NCBI RefSeq assembly: GCF_934924865.1
Contig: NZ_OW235315.1
Span: 2,108,001-2,172,000 of the forward strand
DNA: 64,000 nucleotides
Reading direction: 5' to 3'
Source of the DNA: Tepidibacter aestuarii
Lineage (GTDB): Bacteria; Bacillota; Clostridia; Peptostreptococcales; Peptostreptococcaceae
Positions 28,224 through 37,541 of this stretch are shown in pieces. The first letter of the stretch is position 1. Every line of letters starts with the position of its first letter. The notes below the pieces were generated by a model, which was not told the DNA's origin, did no database searches, and saw nothing but the letters and a program-made list of their open reading frames with translations. The translations under genes were made by a program, and so were the position numbers.

Positions 28224-29465
28224 TTATTGTTTTGGTAATCCTATTTTTCTACTTATTTCTGCTGATTTTTGATTATCTAAGTTTGATATAACTTCCGATA
28301 ATAATTTAGGTTTTACTTGTTTTAAAACTTCTATCATAAGATCTTCTTCTGTTATTATAAAACTCTTTTCTTCATCTATTTGGTACTTTTTATATTTAGG
28401 TTTACTTGATGTCATTTCGTTTACTAAATCAGCTAACTCTTTTGAATTCATCTTTTCATAAGATAATTTTAATGTTTTTAAATCTCTTTTATATACCTCT
28501 AATACCTTCAAAGTATTATTTATATCTTCAGATATTCCTTTAACATTTTCTTCTTTTTTATTTAATTGCTCAAAAAGTTTTATTTCTTTTAAAACACTAT
28601 CTAAATAGTCGCTATCTTCAAATTCACAAAGTATCTTACTTGCTTCCAAATAGTCCATATTAGCAAATATAGTCCCTAAATCTTGTGCTGAATACGTATC
28701 TTTATTCTGTAATTGTATGCTTGCTTCTTCTGTTTTTTTATTTAAATATATATCGGCTAAAGTCTTCATATCATATATATATTTATCATATAATTGATTT
28801 TCATTTTGCACATTTTCAATATATTTTTGAGATAAGTTTTGTTTTATACTCTGTGATATATTTTGATCCATATAATGCAGTACTTTTGCTCCATATCCAG
28901 GTTTGAAATTTTCGATGATTTTTGCAGCATCTTCGAAATCTAAATTTAAATCTATTATGTCTTTTTCTAACCCTCGAATAGTTCCTAATAAACCTAGCTT
29001 TGTATAATTTTTAGAAAGTTCTTCCGTATATAATAATTTTTCTTGTTCTATTGAATCTATTTCTCTTTGAAGTATATCTTTTTTAACTCTTTTATCCCTT
29101 ATTTTTTGAACTAATACATTAGTAGAGGATAAATCATATTTTTTCATTTTCGTAACTATATCTTCATATAATTTTTTATCCTCTTTTTCGATAATTATCA
29201 GTTTATCAATAGCTCTATCTTCATCTAGTGCTAAATAATATTTTGCTAATTTATTTTTTCTATCTTCCTGCTCTTTAATCGATGGAATTTGTTCAAAACG
29301 TTCACCAACAATAGGTGCTTTTTTTAAAATTTTATTGGTAATTGTACTTATTTGGGTATTCGTATAATAAAGAATTGTAAAAGTTGTAAGTAAAACTCCT
29401 ATTACCATTAACGGTATTCTTTTTTTCTTTTTAGCCTTGTCCTTTTCTTGTATATTTTCTTCCAT
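28224..29465 (-). CDS. MgtE-N/MotE-like flagellar membrane protein at the ylxF position
   Basis: 413 residues: a basic N-terminus, one membrane helix (about 17-34), a long coiled-coil region, and two helical stretches resembling the MgtE intracellular N domain (for example LGTIFANMDYLEASKILCEF and VLKQVKPKLLSEVISNLDNQKSAEI). YlxF of Bacillus, in the same slot between fliJ and fliK, is a single-domain relative; this protein is about twice as long. AGGAGG precedes the ATG. Function is inferred as flagellar, possibly a chaperone or stator-linked role. Confidence 0.75.
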   Translation of the reverse strand: MEENIQEKDKAKKKKRIPLMVIGVLLTTFTILYYTNTQISTITNKILKKAPIVGERFEQIPSIKEQEDRKNKLAKYYLALDEDRAIDKLIIIEKEDKKLYEDIVTKMKKYDLSSTNVLVQKIRDKRVKKDILQREIDSIEQEKLLYTEELSKNYTKLGLLGTIRGLEKDIIDLNLDFEDAAKIIENFKPGYGAKVLHYMDQNISQSIKQNLSQKYIENVQNENQLYDKYIYDMKTLADIYLNKKTEEASIQLQNKDTYSAQDLGTIFANMDYLEASKILCEFEDSDYLDSVLKEIKLFEQLNKKEENVKGISEDINNTLKVLEVYKRDLKTLKLSYEKMNSKELADLVNEMTSSKPKYKKYQIDEEKSFIITEEDLMIEVLKQVKPKLLSEVISNLDNQKSAEISRKIGLPKQ

Positions 29466-29474
29466 ATTTTCCTC

Positions 29475-29915
29475 CTAGTTACTCATACTGTGTTTAAATG
29501 TAACTATCTGATCTACAAACTTTTCCTCTTCTTTTTTAATCTTTTCATTAAATTTAACAATATCTTTCTCTTTTATTTTTTCAAAAGTCTTTTTTTCTCG
29601 CATCACTTGTATATATTCATTTTGCTTTATATCTAATTTATTTTGAGCTGATTTTAAATCTTTAAATAAATTTCTAATTTTAACATTTATCAAATTTATA
29701 AATTCATTCATAAGCTTAATCTCGTTAATGCTAGTCCCAGCATTCATGTTTTCTTGAATTTGATAATTTTTGGTTTCTTTAATTTTGTTTAGTTCTTCTA
29801 TTTGAAGTTTAATGTTATTAATCATATTATTAATTTCATTTATTTCCATTTTTTTGTTTTCTTCTAGTTTTTCCTTTATTTCTAATATCTTCTCAAATCT
29901 AAACTTATATTTCAA
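29475..29915 (-). CDS. fliJ: Flagellar export chaperone FliJ
   Basis: Coiled-coil protein that couples the FliI ATPase to FlhA. 146 residues, almost entirely charged heptads, beginning KYKFRFEKILEIKEKLEENKK as in the family. The best start is TTG at 29915, six bases from AGAGGTG; a GTG at 29924 overlaps the site. Immediately downstream of fliI. Confidence 0.87.
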   Translation of the reverse strand: MKYKFRFEKILEIKEKLEENKKMEINEINNMINNIKLQIEELNKIKETKNYQIQENMNAGTSINEIKLMNEFINLINVKIRNLFKDLKSAQNKLDIKQNEYIQVMREKKTFEKIKEKDIVKFNEKIKKEEEKFVDQIVTFKHSMSN

Positions 29916-29926
29916 CAAACACACCT

Positions 29927-31243
29927 CTATTCTTTAAATATATTAAATAAAGTTTCTATAACATCATCATATTCAAATTTATCGTGTGTCCACTGTTTCA
30001 AAAAAGAATTAATTTCGTCTATTTTTTGTATTGCCATATCAATTTTTGAATTAGACCCTGGTGCATAAGCACCTATATTTATCAAATCTTCTGCTTCTCT
30101 ATAAGTTGCTAAAAGATCTTTAAGTTTATTAGCTGCTTGTATATGCTCTTCATTTGTTATATTGCCCATAACTCTACTTGCACTTGATAACACTTCTATA
30201 GCAGGGTAATGGTTCTTATTGGCAAGATTTCTTGACAACACTACATGACCATCAAGTATCCCTCTTACAGCATCCGCTATTGGCTCATTCATATCATCCC
30301 CATCTACAAGAACTGTATATAAACCTGTAATAGAGCCTTTATCTGAGTTGCCTGCTCTTTCTAAAAGCTTTGGCAATACTGCAAAAACAGATGGTGTATA
30401 CCCTTTCGTAACAGGAGGTTCTCCTATAGCAAGTCCAACCTCTCTTTGCGCCATAGAAAAACGAGTCAAGGAATCCATCATAAGTATTACATTTTTACCC
30501 ATATCTCTAAAATACTCAGCTATAGAAGTTGCAAGTAATGCCCCTTTCATTCTAACTAAGGGTGGTTGGTCTGATGTTGCAATTACTAGTACTGATCTTT
30601 TCAGCCCTTCTTCTTGTAGATCATTTTCTATAAATTCTCTTACTTCTCTTCCTCTTTCTCCTATTAATGCTATTACATTTATATCTGCCTTCGTGTTTCT
30701 AGCTATCATTCCTAAAAGAGTTGATTTTCCTACTCCGGATCCCGCAAATATACCTATTCTTTGACCCTTACCACATGTTAATATCCCATCTAAAGCCTTG
30801 ACCCCTAAAGGAAGTGGTGTATCTATTTTTTCTCTTTTTAAGGGATTCGGTGGCTGATTCATAACAGGGTAACTAGTTTTGAGATTTAATTTAGTTTTAT
30901 CATCAATTGGGTTTCCAAGTCCATCTAGAACTCTTCCTAATAACTCTTCTCCAACTTTTACCTCAAGTCCATGCCCACTTGCTATAACTTTACTTCCTGG
31001 CCCTATTCCATCCATTTCTCCAAGAGGCATTAATAATACTGTTTCTGATTTGAAGCCTACAACCTCAGCCAATATTGCTTTCTCAGATTTTATAGGATAT
31101 ATAAAACATAATTCTCCAAGTTTTACAGCAGGTCCTTTAGACTCTATAGTAAGACCTACCACTTGAGATACTCTTCCTGTATACTGAATCAAATTGATTT
31201 CTTCCAGTTTTTGAAAATATTTAGATACATCTATAGACTTCAT
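29927..31243 (-). CDS. fliI: Flagellum-specific ATPase FliI
   Basis: Hexameric ATPase of the flagellar type III secretion system, related to the F1 beta subunit. 438 residues with Walker A IFAGSGVGKSTLLGMIA, VIALIGERGREVREF, Walker B NVILMMDSLTRFSMAQREVGLAIGEPP and the KGYTPSVFAVLPKLLERAG block. The ATG at 31243 has GTGAGG ahead of it. Placed fliH-fliI-fliJ. Confidence 0.97.
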   Translation of the reverse strand: MKSIDVSKYFQKLEEINLIQYTGRVSQVVGLTIESKGPAVKLGELCFIYPIKSEKAILAEVVGFKSETVLLMPLGEMDGIGPGSKVIASGHGLEVKVGEELLGRVLDGLGNPIDDKTKLNLKTSYPVMNQPPNPLKREKIDTPLPLGVKALDGILTCGKGQRIGIFAGSGVGKSTLLGMIARNTKADINVIALIGERGREVREFIENDLQEEGLKRSVLVIATSDQPPLVRMKGALLATSIAEYFRDMGKNVILMMDSLTRFSMAQREVGLAIGEPPVTKGYTPSVFAVLPKLLERAGNSDKGSITGLYTVLVDGDDMNEPIADAVRGILDGHVVLSRNLANKNHYPAIEVLSSASRVMGNITNEEHIQAANKLKDLLATYREAEDLINIGAYAPGSNSKIDMAIQKIDEINSFLKQWTHDKFEYDDVIETLFNIFKE

Positions 31244-31256
31244 AATTATCCTCACC

Positions 31257-32036
31257 CTAAACTAGACTTAAAAATTCTTCTTTTATTATTTCAAACTGAT
31301 TTTTGATACTCGGATTAACACTTCCCGAGTTAGTATCTATTATTAAATCTCCCTTTTCAAGTGACCTATCTATTTTTATTTCGATATCATCTATATGACC
31401 TGCCATAGCAAGTATTTTATCTCTTGATGCCTCTACTTTTTCAAAATCATCAGCATTCACTCTTACTATCAATTTTTCAGTGAAAGTCAACTTATTCAAA
31501 GCTTCTTGTATAAGATTTAATATTATATCATCATTTTCATCCAATTTTATTTTAATTATCTTATCAACTGAATTTATTACTAAATCTATAATATCTTTTT
31601 CCATTCTATCAATCTGGTTATTTTTCCATGTAATAACATCATTTTTTATATTTATAGCTTCGTTTATTTCTAATTTATACTTATCTATACTTTTTTGTTG
31701 ACCTTCTTCAAATCCTTCTTCATAACCTTTTTGATAACCTTCTTGTTTATACTTATCTAACTCTAATTTTGCTTTTTCATTAGCTGACTTTATAATGTTT
31801 TCATATTCTTCATTAGCTGATTTTATTATATTATTTTTTTCTTTTATTGCATCTTCTTTTATCAATTCTATTTCTTTTAAAATTTCATTTTTTTTTGAAA
31901 CCAAATTTTTTATTTCATTTTCTATCTTTAGTTTTTCTTCGTGCAGCTTATTATCTTCACTATTTTTTTGAGATTCAAATCCAATAACTTTTTCTTTGCT
32001 AATATTTACTTGATTATACTTTATAATTCTAGACAA
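31257..32036 (-). CDS. fliH: Flagellar export ATPase regulator FliH
   Basis: Stator-like regulator that holds FliI. 259 residues: a long charged coiled coil, the GYQKGYEEGFEEGQQK glycine-spaced motif (about 115-130) and a C-terminal FliH/ATPase-E domain. TTG at 32036 overlaps the fliG stop by 8 bases with GGAGGAG upstream, showing tight coupling. Confidence 0.92.
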   Translation of the reverse strand: MSRIIKYNQVNISKEKVIGFESQKNSEDNKLHEEKLKIENEIKNLVSKKNEILKEIELIKEDAIKEKNNIIKSANEEYENIIKSANEKAKLELDKYKQEGYQKGYEEGFEEGQQKSIDKYKLEINEAINIKNDVITWKNNQIDRMEKDIIDLVINSVDKIIKIKLDENDDIILNLIQEALNKLTFTEKLIVRVNADDFEKVEASRDKILAMAGHIDDIEIKIDRSLEKGDLIIDTNSGSVNPSIKNQFEIIKEEFLSLV

Positions 32037-33045
32037 TCAGTTCATCTCCTCCACCTCTTGAGATTACTATTTCTCCAGATTCTTCCAGTTTCCTTATAGT
32101 ATTAACAATTTTTTGTTGAGCCTCTTCTACATCTTTCAGCCTAACAGGACCCATAAATTCCATATCCTCTTTTATCATATCTGCCAAACGTTTTGACATA
32201 TTAGAGAATATAATTTCTGCAACTTCTTGAGTTGCACCTTTTAATGATACTGCAAGTTCGTTATTATCAATTTCTCTGATAAATCTTTGTATAGATACGT
32301 TATCAAGTGTAATAATATCCTCAAATACAAACATTCTCTTTTTAATATCTTCTGCCAGTTCAGGATCTGACATTTCAAGATCTTCCATAATATATTTTTC
32401 AGTTCCTCTATCTACAGAATTTAATATATCAACAATAGACTGAACTCCACCTACAGTTGTATAGTCTTCTGTAACAAGATTCGATAGTTTATTTTCAAGA
32501 ACTAATTCTACCTCTTTTATAACCTCAGGATAAGTTCTATCCATAGTAGCAATTCTTCTTGCAACTTCAGATTGCTTATCATGAGAAAGACTTGAAAGTA
32601 TTTGTCCTGATTTTTCAGAGTCTAAATAAGATAATATCAACGCTATAGTTTGAGGATGTTCATTTTGTATAAAATTTACAATTTGAGATGGATCAGCCTT
32701 TCTTGCAAAATCAAAAGGTTTAACCTGTAATGATGCTGTTAATCTATTAATAATTTCTATAGCTTTATCCTGTCCTAAAGCCTTTTCTAACACATCTTTT
32801 GCATATCCTATTCCACCCTCTGATATAACGTCTTGCGCTAAACAAACCTCATAAAACTCTTGCAATGTTTTTTCTTTTACTTCTGATTCCACTTTTTTCA
32901 TATTAGCAATTTCTAATGTTATTTCTTCTATCTCTTCTTCAGATAAATATTTAAACATTTTAGCAGAATATTCAGGTCCAAGTGTTATTAAGAGTATAGC
33001 TGCTTTTTGCTTACCACTTATCTCACGTTTATTCTTTTTCGCCAA
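32029..33045 (-). CDS. fliG: Flagellar motor switch protein FliG
   Basis: Rotor protein that contacts MotA and FliM. 338 residues: N domain with GKQKAAILLITLGPEYSAKMF; middle domain with NEHPQTIALILSYLDSEKSGQIL (EHPQ motif); C domain with the torque helix charges and MGPVRLKDVEEAQQKIVNTIRKLE. TTG at 33045 sits six bases from AGAGGTGA and gives the N-terminus MAKKNKREIS. Between fliF and fliH. Confidence 0.96.
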   Translation of the reverse strand: MAKKNKREISGKQKAAILLITLGPEYSAKMFKYLSEEEIEEITLEIANMKKVESEVKEKTLQEFYEVCLAQDVISEGGIGYAKDVLEKALGQDKAIEIINRLTASLQVKPFDFARKADPSQIVNFIQNEHPQTIALILSYLDSEKSGQILSSLSHDKQSEVARRIATMDRTYPEVIKEVELVLENKLSNLVTEDYTTVGGVQSIVDILNSVDRGTEKYIMEDLEMSDPELAEDIKKRMFVFEDIITLDNVSIQRFIREIDNNELAVSLKGATQEVAEIIFSNMSKRLADMIKEDMEFMGPVRLKDVEEAQQKIVNTIRKLEESGEIVISRGGGDELIV

Positions 33046-33058
33046 GCTCAATCACCTC

Positions 33059-34600
33059 TTATTCCTCATCTATCCAGCTTTTTAATAGCTGAGCCACTAC
33101 TTCCGGATTTTTGCTAACAAGATTTTCTATACTCTTCTTATACCCAGACTCTTTTATATCTAATTCTAATTCCTCTATTTCTTCTTCAATTATATTTATA
33201 TTTTGAGATTCTTCTTCCTTCTTTGCTTCTTTTTCTTTTTTAAGATTAATAATATATAATATACAGATAAATATAGGTATTAATATAAGAAGTATTATTA
33301 ATATAATAGTCCAAATAGGCATATTTAATTTTCCTGTATCGACTTCATCTACCCCTTCATTTGAAGTGTTATTAAATGATTGCGCATATACTTCAACTCT
33401 TTTAGTATCTATTCCCGACGCACTATACACTGTATTGACTATTTGTTTTTTCTTGTCCTCAGTCAGTTCTTTATCAGGTAATATTTCACTATTAATTACT
33501 ACTGCTACAGTTATATCTTGTATCTGTCCTTTAGCTTTTTCAACTTTTCTTTCTATTTGGTTTAATTCATAATTTACAGTTTTATTAAATTTAACATATG
33601 CAGAATCTGCATTCTCTTCTTGTTGATATTTAGTTATTTCTTCTGTATTAGTATCTGTTCCTGGAATTCCAGCATCTTGAGAATTTTTAAGTGATTCATT
33701 GTTTTCATTTACGCTTCTTATAAGACCATTTTCTTCTCCTTCTATAGGCGTATTGTATTCTTTTGTTTCAGTTATATCAGTATCAAAGTTAAGCTTAACA
33801 CTAGCCATAACAGACACATTTCCAGGCCCATATATACGAGACAAAAATTCAACCAAATTGTTTTCTATATCTTCTTTTACTTTATTTTGCATCTCTAATT
33901 GATTTGTAGATTCATAAGATTCTTCATTATCTTTTTTATTGAGAACTCGTCCAGTAGAATCATGAATAGTTATATTATCAACACTTAATCCTTGAACAGA
34001 ATTAGATACTAGAAATGCTATTCCTTCTATACTTTGCTTATTTAAACTAAACCCATCATTTAGTTCTATCAATACAGATGCTTTTGAGTTTTCTTTATTT
34101 TCATCCAATATAAACGTAGAATCTTTCGGTATAGTTAAATTAAGATCAGCTCTTTTAATAGCAGGCATTTCTTCTATGACTGATTCTATTTGATTTTGAA
34201 GAGCGTAGTTAAAAGCATTATTTTTTTCATCCTCGCTCATAAACATTGTATTTTGTTTTAATAAATCATCATATGAAAATTTAGTACTAGGTATCCCTTT
34301 TGTTGATAAATCCATTTTAATTTTGTTTATTTGTTCTTTCTTAACCAGTATAGTTCCATCATCATTCATCTTATAGTTAATTTTGAGTTCATCTAGATTT
34401 TTAGTTATATTTGCAGCTTCTTTTATATCCAAACCTTCATACAAAACACTATATTCAGGTTTTGTGATATGCAATATAGTTAATGTACTTATAATTAATA
34501 TCAGTATAAATCCAACAAATACATTTATTTTTTGTTTTTTAGTATATTTATTTAAAAACTCAGCTACAACTTCTTTCATTTTCAAAAAATTTTCACCCAT
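33059..34600 (-). CDS. fliF: Flagellar MS-ring protein FliF
   Basis: Base of the rotor and export housing. 513 residues: an N-terminal membrane helix (about 24-43), YscJ-type ring domains with LKINYKMNDDGTILVKKEQI and ASVLIELNDGFSLNKQSIEGIAFLVSNSVQGL, a variable outer region, a second membrane helix (about 430-450) and an acidic C-terminal tail that binds FliG. GAGGTG precedes the ATG. Confidence 0.96.
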   Translation of the reverse strand: MGENFLKMKEVVAEFLNKYTKKQKINVFVGFILILIISTLTILHITKPEYSVLYEGLDIKEAANITKNLDELKINYKMNDDGTILVKKEQINKIKMDLSTKGIPSTKFSYDDLLKQNTMFMSEDEKNNAFNYALQNQIESVIEEMPAIKRADLNLTIPKDSTFILDENKENSKASVLIELNDGFSLNKQSIEGIAFLVSNSVQGLSVDNITIHDSTGRVLNKKDNEESYESTNQLEMQNKVKEDIENNLVEFLSRIYGPGNVSVMASVKLNFDTDITETKEYNTPIEGEENGLIRSVNENNESLKNSQDAGIPGTDTNTEEITKYQQEENADSAYVKFNKTVNYELNQIERKVEKAKGQIQDITVAVVINSEILPDKELTEDKKKQIVNTVYSASGIDTKRVEVYAQSFNNTSNEGVDEVDTGKLNMPIWTIILIILLILIPIFICILYIINLKKEKEAKKEEESQNINIIEEEIEELELDIKESGYKKSIENLVSKNPEVVAQLLKSWIDEE

Positions 34601-34631
34601 TTATACACCTCATTCCAAGCTAGGTATATTG

Positions 34632-34931
34632 CTATATTTGTATTCTCATAATTTCCTTGTACGCATCCAACATCTTACTTTTTACTTCTGTAAATGCTTG
34701 TATCGCTATATCTGCTTTTTGGGTTGCAATCATAACTTCATGAATATTGTCGACTTCTCCACTTATAAATTTCAAATTCATTTCATCTGATTTTTTTTCC
34801 ATGTCACTTACAGAATAAATTGCTTTATTTAAAAAATCTTTAAATCCTATATCTGGATTATTAGACTTCTTAACGTTATTTTCTGTACTACCGATAGTTA
34901 GGCTATGAATTTTTCCACCCTGAACTTGCAC
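34632..34931 (-). CDS. fliE: Flagellar hook-basal body protein FliE
   Basis: Adapter between the MS ring and the rod. 99 residues with FKDFLNKAIYSVSDMEKKSDEM and the conserved DNIHEVMIATQKADIAIQAFTEVKSKMLDAYKEIMRIQI C-terminal half. Starts at GTG 34931 after AAAGGGGTG. Between flgC and fliF. Confidence 0.94.
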   Translation of the reverse strand: MQVQGGKIHSLTIGSTENNVKKSNNPDIGFKDFLNKAIYSVSDMEKKSDEMNLKFISGEVDNIHEVMIATQKADIAIQAFTEVKSKMLDAYKEIMRIQI

Positions 34932-34945
34932 AATATTACACCCCT

Positions 34946-35395
34946 TTATCTACCAATTTCTAATGCCTTCATCATCATGCTTTTACTTGAGTTTAACGCA
35001 GTAACATTTGCTTCATAAGCCCTTGTAGCAGAAATCATGTTTATCATTTCCGTTACTATGTTTACATTTGGCATTAAAACATATCCATTTTTATCAGCAT
35101 CCGGATGTCCCGGGTCATAAATCCTTTTGAACGAGCTATCATCTTCTTTTATGCTAGTTACTTCAACTCCACTTCCTATATCACCATTCTCATTTTTATT
35201 CATGTATTTATTTAAGTGTGTTTTAAACGAGTCTGTTTCAGCAGCTTTAAATGTAACTACTTGTCTTTTATATGGAGTTCCATTTGCTGTTCTTGTTGTG
35301 TTAGCATTGGCTATATTTTTGGATATTATATCCATTCTTAATCTTTCTGCAGTCAGTCCTGAGGAACTTATATTTATAGATTGAAACAACGACAT
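34946..35395 (-). CDS. flgC: Flagellar proximal rod protein FlgC
   Basis: Rod subunit. 149 residues beginning MSLFQSINISSSGLTAERLRMDIISKNIANANT, the rod/hook N-terminal motif, and ending NMISATRAYEANVTALNSSKSMMMKALEIG. ATG at 35395 has GGAGGAGG upstream, two bases beyond the flgB stop. Confidence 0.96.
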   Translation of the reverse strand: MSLFQSINISSSGLTAERLRMDIISKNIANANTTRTANGTPYKRQVVTFKAAETDSFKTHLNKYMNKNENGDIGSGVEVTSIKEDDSSFKRIYDPGHPDADKNGYVLMPNVNIVTEMINMISATRAYEANVTALNSSKSMMMKALEIGR

Positions 35396-35396
35396 A

Positions 35397-35798
35397 TTAT
35401 CTACCTCCTCCACTTATTGCATTTTTATATCTTTTAAATGCATTTGTTATCTGTTGACTTACTACATTGTATTTTATGTAATTTTTACTCAACTCTGCCA
35501 TTTCCACATCTACATCTACATTATTTCCATCAAGTCTCGATTTCGTATTTTTATCAACAATAATTTTTGGCTCTAGATCAATTTTGTCAATATTATTTCC
35601 TATATGCTTAGGATCAGTTGTCTTTATATTCATACCACTTTCATTTGTCATTTTTCTTAGTATTTCGTCAAATTCCACATCCTTTCTTTTGTAATTAGGA
35701 GTATTAGAATTTGATATGTTGTTATTTATAGCATTTTGTCTAATTGAATATGCATCTAGACTTTTGCTCAACAAGTTTATATTATCATTTAGTTTCAT
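35397..35798 (-). CDS. flgB: Flagellar proximal rod protein FlgB
   Basis: First gene of the flagellar operon. 133 residues with YSIRQNAINNNISNSNTPNYKRKDVEFDEIL near the N-terminus, the FlgB/C rod signature, and a C-terminal assembly helix. The ATG at 35798 has AGGGGG at 35803-35808; the frame extends upstream to 35855 without a ribosome site. A promoter lies about 150 bases upstream. Confidence 0.95.
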   Translation of the reverse strand: MKLNDNINLLSKSLDAYSIRQNAINNNISNSNTPNYKRKDVEFDEILRKMTNESGMNIKTTDPKHIGNNIDKIDLEPKIIVDKNTKSRLDGNNVDVDVEMAELSKNYIKYNVVSQQITNAFKRYKNAISGGGR

Positions 35799-35951
35799 AT
35801 TTCCCCCTCTGTTATTTTTTTCCCAGCTTTTATGTTTTAAAACCGTTTTTATCATCCTTCAATAAATTCTTTATATATACATTTTACATAAGGCTTAAAC
35901 TATTAACAATATAATTTTGACGAATTACTACTAATTTACTAATTTTTTTAC

Positions 35952-35981
35952 ATTATATTAACCCGCTTTACCTATATTCAA
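35952..35981 (-). promoter_or_regulatory. Sigma-A-type promoter of the flagellar operon
   Basis: On the minus strand TTGAAT (35976-35981) and TATAAT (35952-35957) are 18 bases apart. The leader to flgB would be about 145 bases and A/T-rich, without a recognisable c-di-GMP riboswitch core. Two palindromic boxes lie 64 bases farther upstream. The 573-base gap to the divergent MFS gene otherwise shows no gene. Confidence 0.65.
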
Positions 35982-36044
35982 CATAAATAAGCTAAATAAT
36001 ACACCTTTTTTAATCATATCTACAGTAAAAAAGTTGATATTTCT

Positions 36045-36091
36045 AATTCATTTAACAAGTTAAATGAATTGATTTATTTAACTTGTTAAAT
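36045..36091. promoter_or_regulatory. Tandem TTAACNNGTTAA palindromes (MarR/AdcR-type operator candidates)
   Basis: Site 1 (36045-36070) has two 12-base arms, AATTCATTTAAC and GTTAAATGAATT, around AA. Site 2 (36076-36091) is ATTTAAC-TT-GTTAAAT. Their centres are 26 bp apart. TTAACNNGTTAA matches the known consensus of zinc-responsive AdcR/ZitR of the MarR family. The pair lies between divergent flgB and MFS genes, closer to the flgB promoter. Confidence 0.5.
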
Positions 36092-36371
36092 GATTATTTT
36101 AATTTAAATTTTATTATTAGATATTATAGATATATAAATTTTTTTTTACATGAAATTATATCATTTTTTACATGTTTTTGTCTATTTTTTCAATTTATTA
36201 ATTATACCTTTATTGTATTTTTTTGCAATATAAAATCTAATAAACGCCTTCTTCTTAACTTATAGGTTTAAATATCTAAATTAAAGTATGTATTAATGTA
36301 GACTTTATAATAGATTTATGTTAATCTATTTTTATTTTGATAAACTAACAAATCTAGAAAGGACAATAACT

Positions 36372-37523
36372 ATGATAAAAAACATAAAATACAAACCAGC
36401 AATATTTTTTATTTTTCTAAACATGCTTATTATAGGTTTTTGCGAAAGTATGAAAGGAGTATTCGTTTCTCAATTTAAGGAAATGTTCAAAATTTCCGAT
36501 TCCTCAATAGGTCTTATGTTTTCTCTTTCAATATTTGGATACATAATTTCAACATATATAGGAGGTATACTTTGCTCTAAATTCGGTCACAAAAAAGTCC
36601 TTATTTTTTCTACTGTATTAATAGGAGGCTCTTATTTATTAACATCTGTTGCCCCTACTTTTACAATATTGCTAGTCTCTGTATTTATAACGAATATAGG
36701 TACAGGCCTTCAAGGTATATCAGTAAATTCTATATCACCAATTTTATTTGTTACTTATAATACTATACTTATAAACCTTACTCATTTTTTCTACGGCTTC
36801 GGAGTTAGTATAAGCCAAAAATTTTCTGGAACTATGATTTTAAAAGGTTTCACTTTTAGAGATGTTTTTTTTATAAACAGTGGATTAATGTTATTATCTA
36901 TACTTTTTATAATATTTACTAAGTTCCCGAAGGTTGAATCTGTGAATGTAAAATCCAGTATATTTAAAGCTTTAAAAAACAAACTAGTCTTATTATTCAT
37001 ATTTGCACAAGGTCTCTATGTTTTTTCTGAGGTAGGATTTTTAAATTGGTTTGTTAACTTTGCACAAATTTCATACAATTTTACAATAGATAACGCCACT
37101 CATTATTCAGCTATTTTCTTTCTAGTATTCACTTTAGGGAGATTAACAGGAGGATTTGTAGTTCATAGGTTAGGAATAAAAAGATCTATGTTAATTTATT
37201 TATCGATGTCATTAATGCTATTTTGGAGTGGATATTTATTGAAATCTAATTTTATAATATTAATATCACTTTCAGGATTCTTCTTTTCAATAATTTTTCC
37301 AACTACAATAACTATAATAGGGGAAGCATTTAAAGAAAATACTTCATATACAATGGGATTAATATTATCCTTTGTTTCTATTGTAAATATGCTTATGAAC
37401 AGCTTGGTAGGTATTTTATCTGCTTCGTTATCACCATATATAGCTTTTTCACTAATACCTATATCACTAAGTTTTTCTTTATTCTTCTATATTAATATAT
37501 TTAAAAAAATAGAAACCTTATAA
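36372..37523 (+). CDS. Major facilitator superfamily transporter
   Basis: 383 residues, about 12 membrane helices. N-half FFIFLNMLIIGFCESMKGVFVSQFKE and the loop GGILCSKFGHKKVLIF fit the MFS loop-2/3 motif (G-x3-D/S-R/K-x-G-x-R/K). C-half RLTGGFVVHRLGIKRSMLIY repeats it. Overall it resembles FucP/YfkF-type families, but the substrate cannot be told. ATG at 36372 has AGAAAGGA upstream; an earlier in-frame ATG has no site. Divergent from flgB, convergent with yerC. Confidence 0.85.
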   Translation: MIKNIKYKPAIFFIFLNMLIIGFCESMKGVFVSQFKEMFKISDSSIGLMFSLSIFGYIISTYIGGILCSKFGHKKVLIFSTVLIGGSYLLTSVAPTFTILLVSVFITNIGTGLQGISVNSISPILFVTYNTILINLTHFFYGFGVSISQKFSGTMILKGFTFRDVFFINSGLMLLSILFIIFTKFPKVESVNVKSSIFKALKNKLVLLFIFAQGLYVFSEVGFLNWFVNFAQISYNFTIDNATHYSAIFFLVFTLGRLTGGFVVHRLGIKRSMLIYLSMSLMLFWSGYLLKSNFIILISLSGFFFSIIFPTTITIIGEAFKENTSYTMGLILSFVSIVNMLMNSLVGILSASLSPYIAFSLIPISLSFSLFFYINIFKKIETL

Positions 37524-37541
37524 TCTAAGGTTTCTATTTTT
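37505..37541. terminator. Bidirectional terminator shared by the MFS gene and yerC
   Basis: A 16-bp stem (37505-37520 with 37526-37541) has A-run and T-run ends, so it works in both directions. It contains the stop codon of the plus-strand MFS gene and the last codons of the minus-strand yerC gene. Confidence 0.85.

Noticed and set aside
35855..36120. c-di-GMP-I riboswitch in front of the flagellar operon, as known in Clostridioides difficile
   Set aside because: The conserved GGACGCAAAGCC-type core and tetraloop receptor are not present on the minus strand of the leader; the leader is short and A/T-rich.
36083..36265. Plus-strand open frame of 60 codons upstream of the MFS gene
   Set aside because: Very Phe/Tyr/Asn-rich low-complexity translation of AT-rich spacer, with no start signals.
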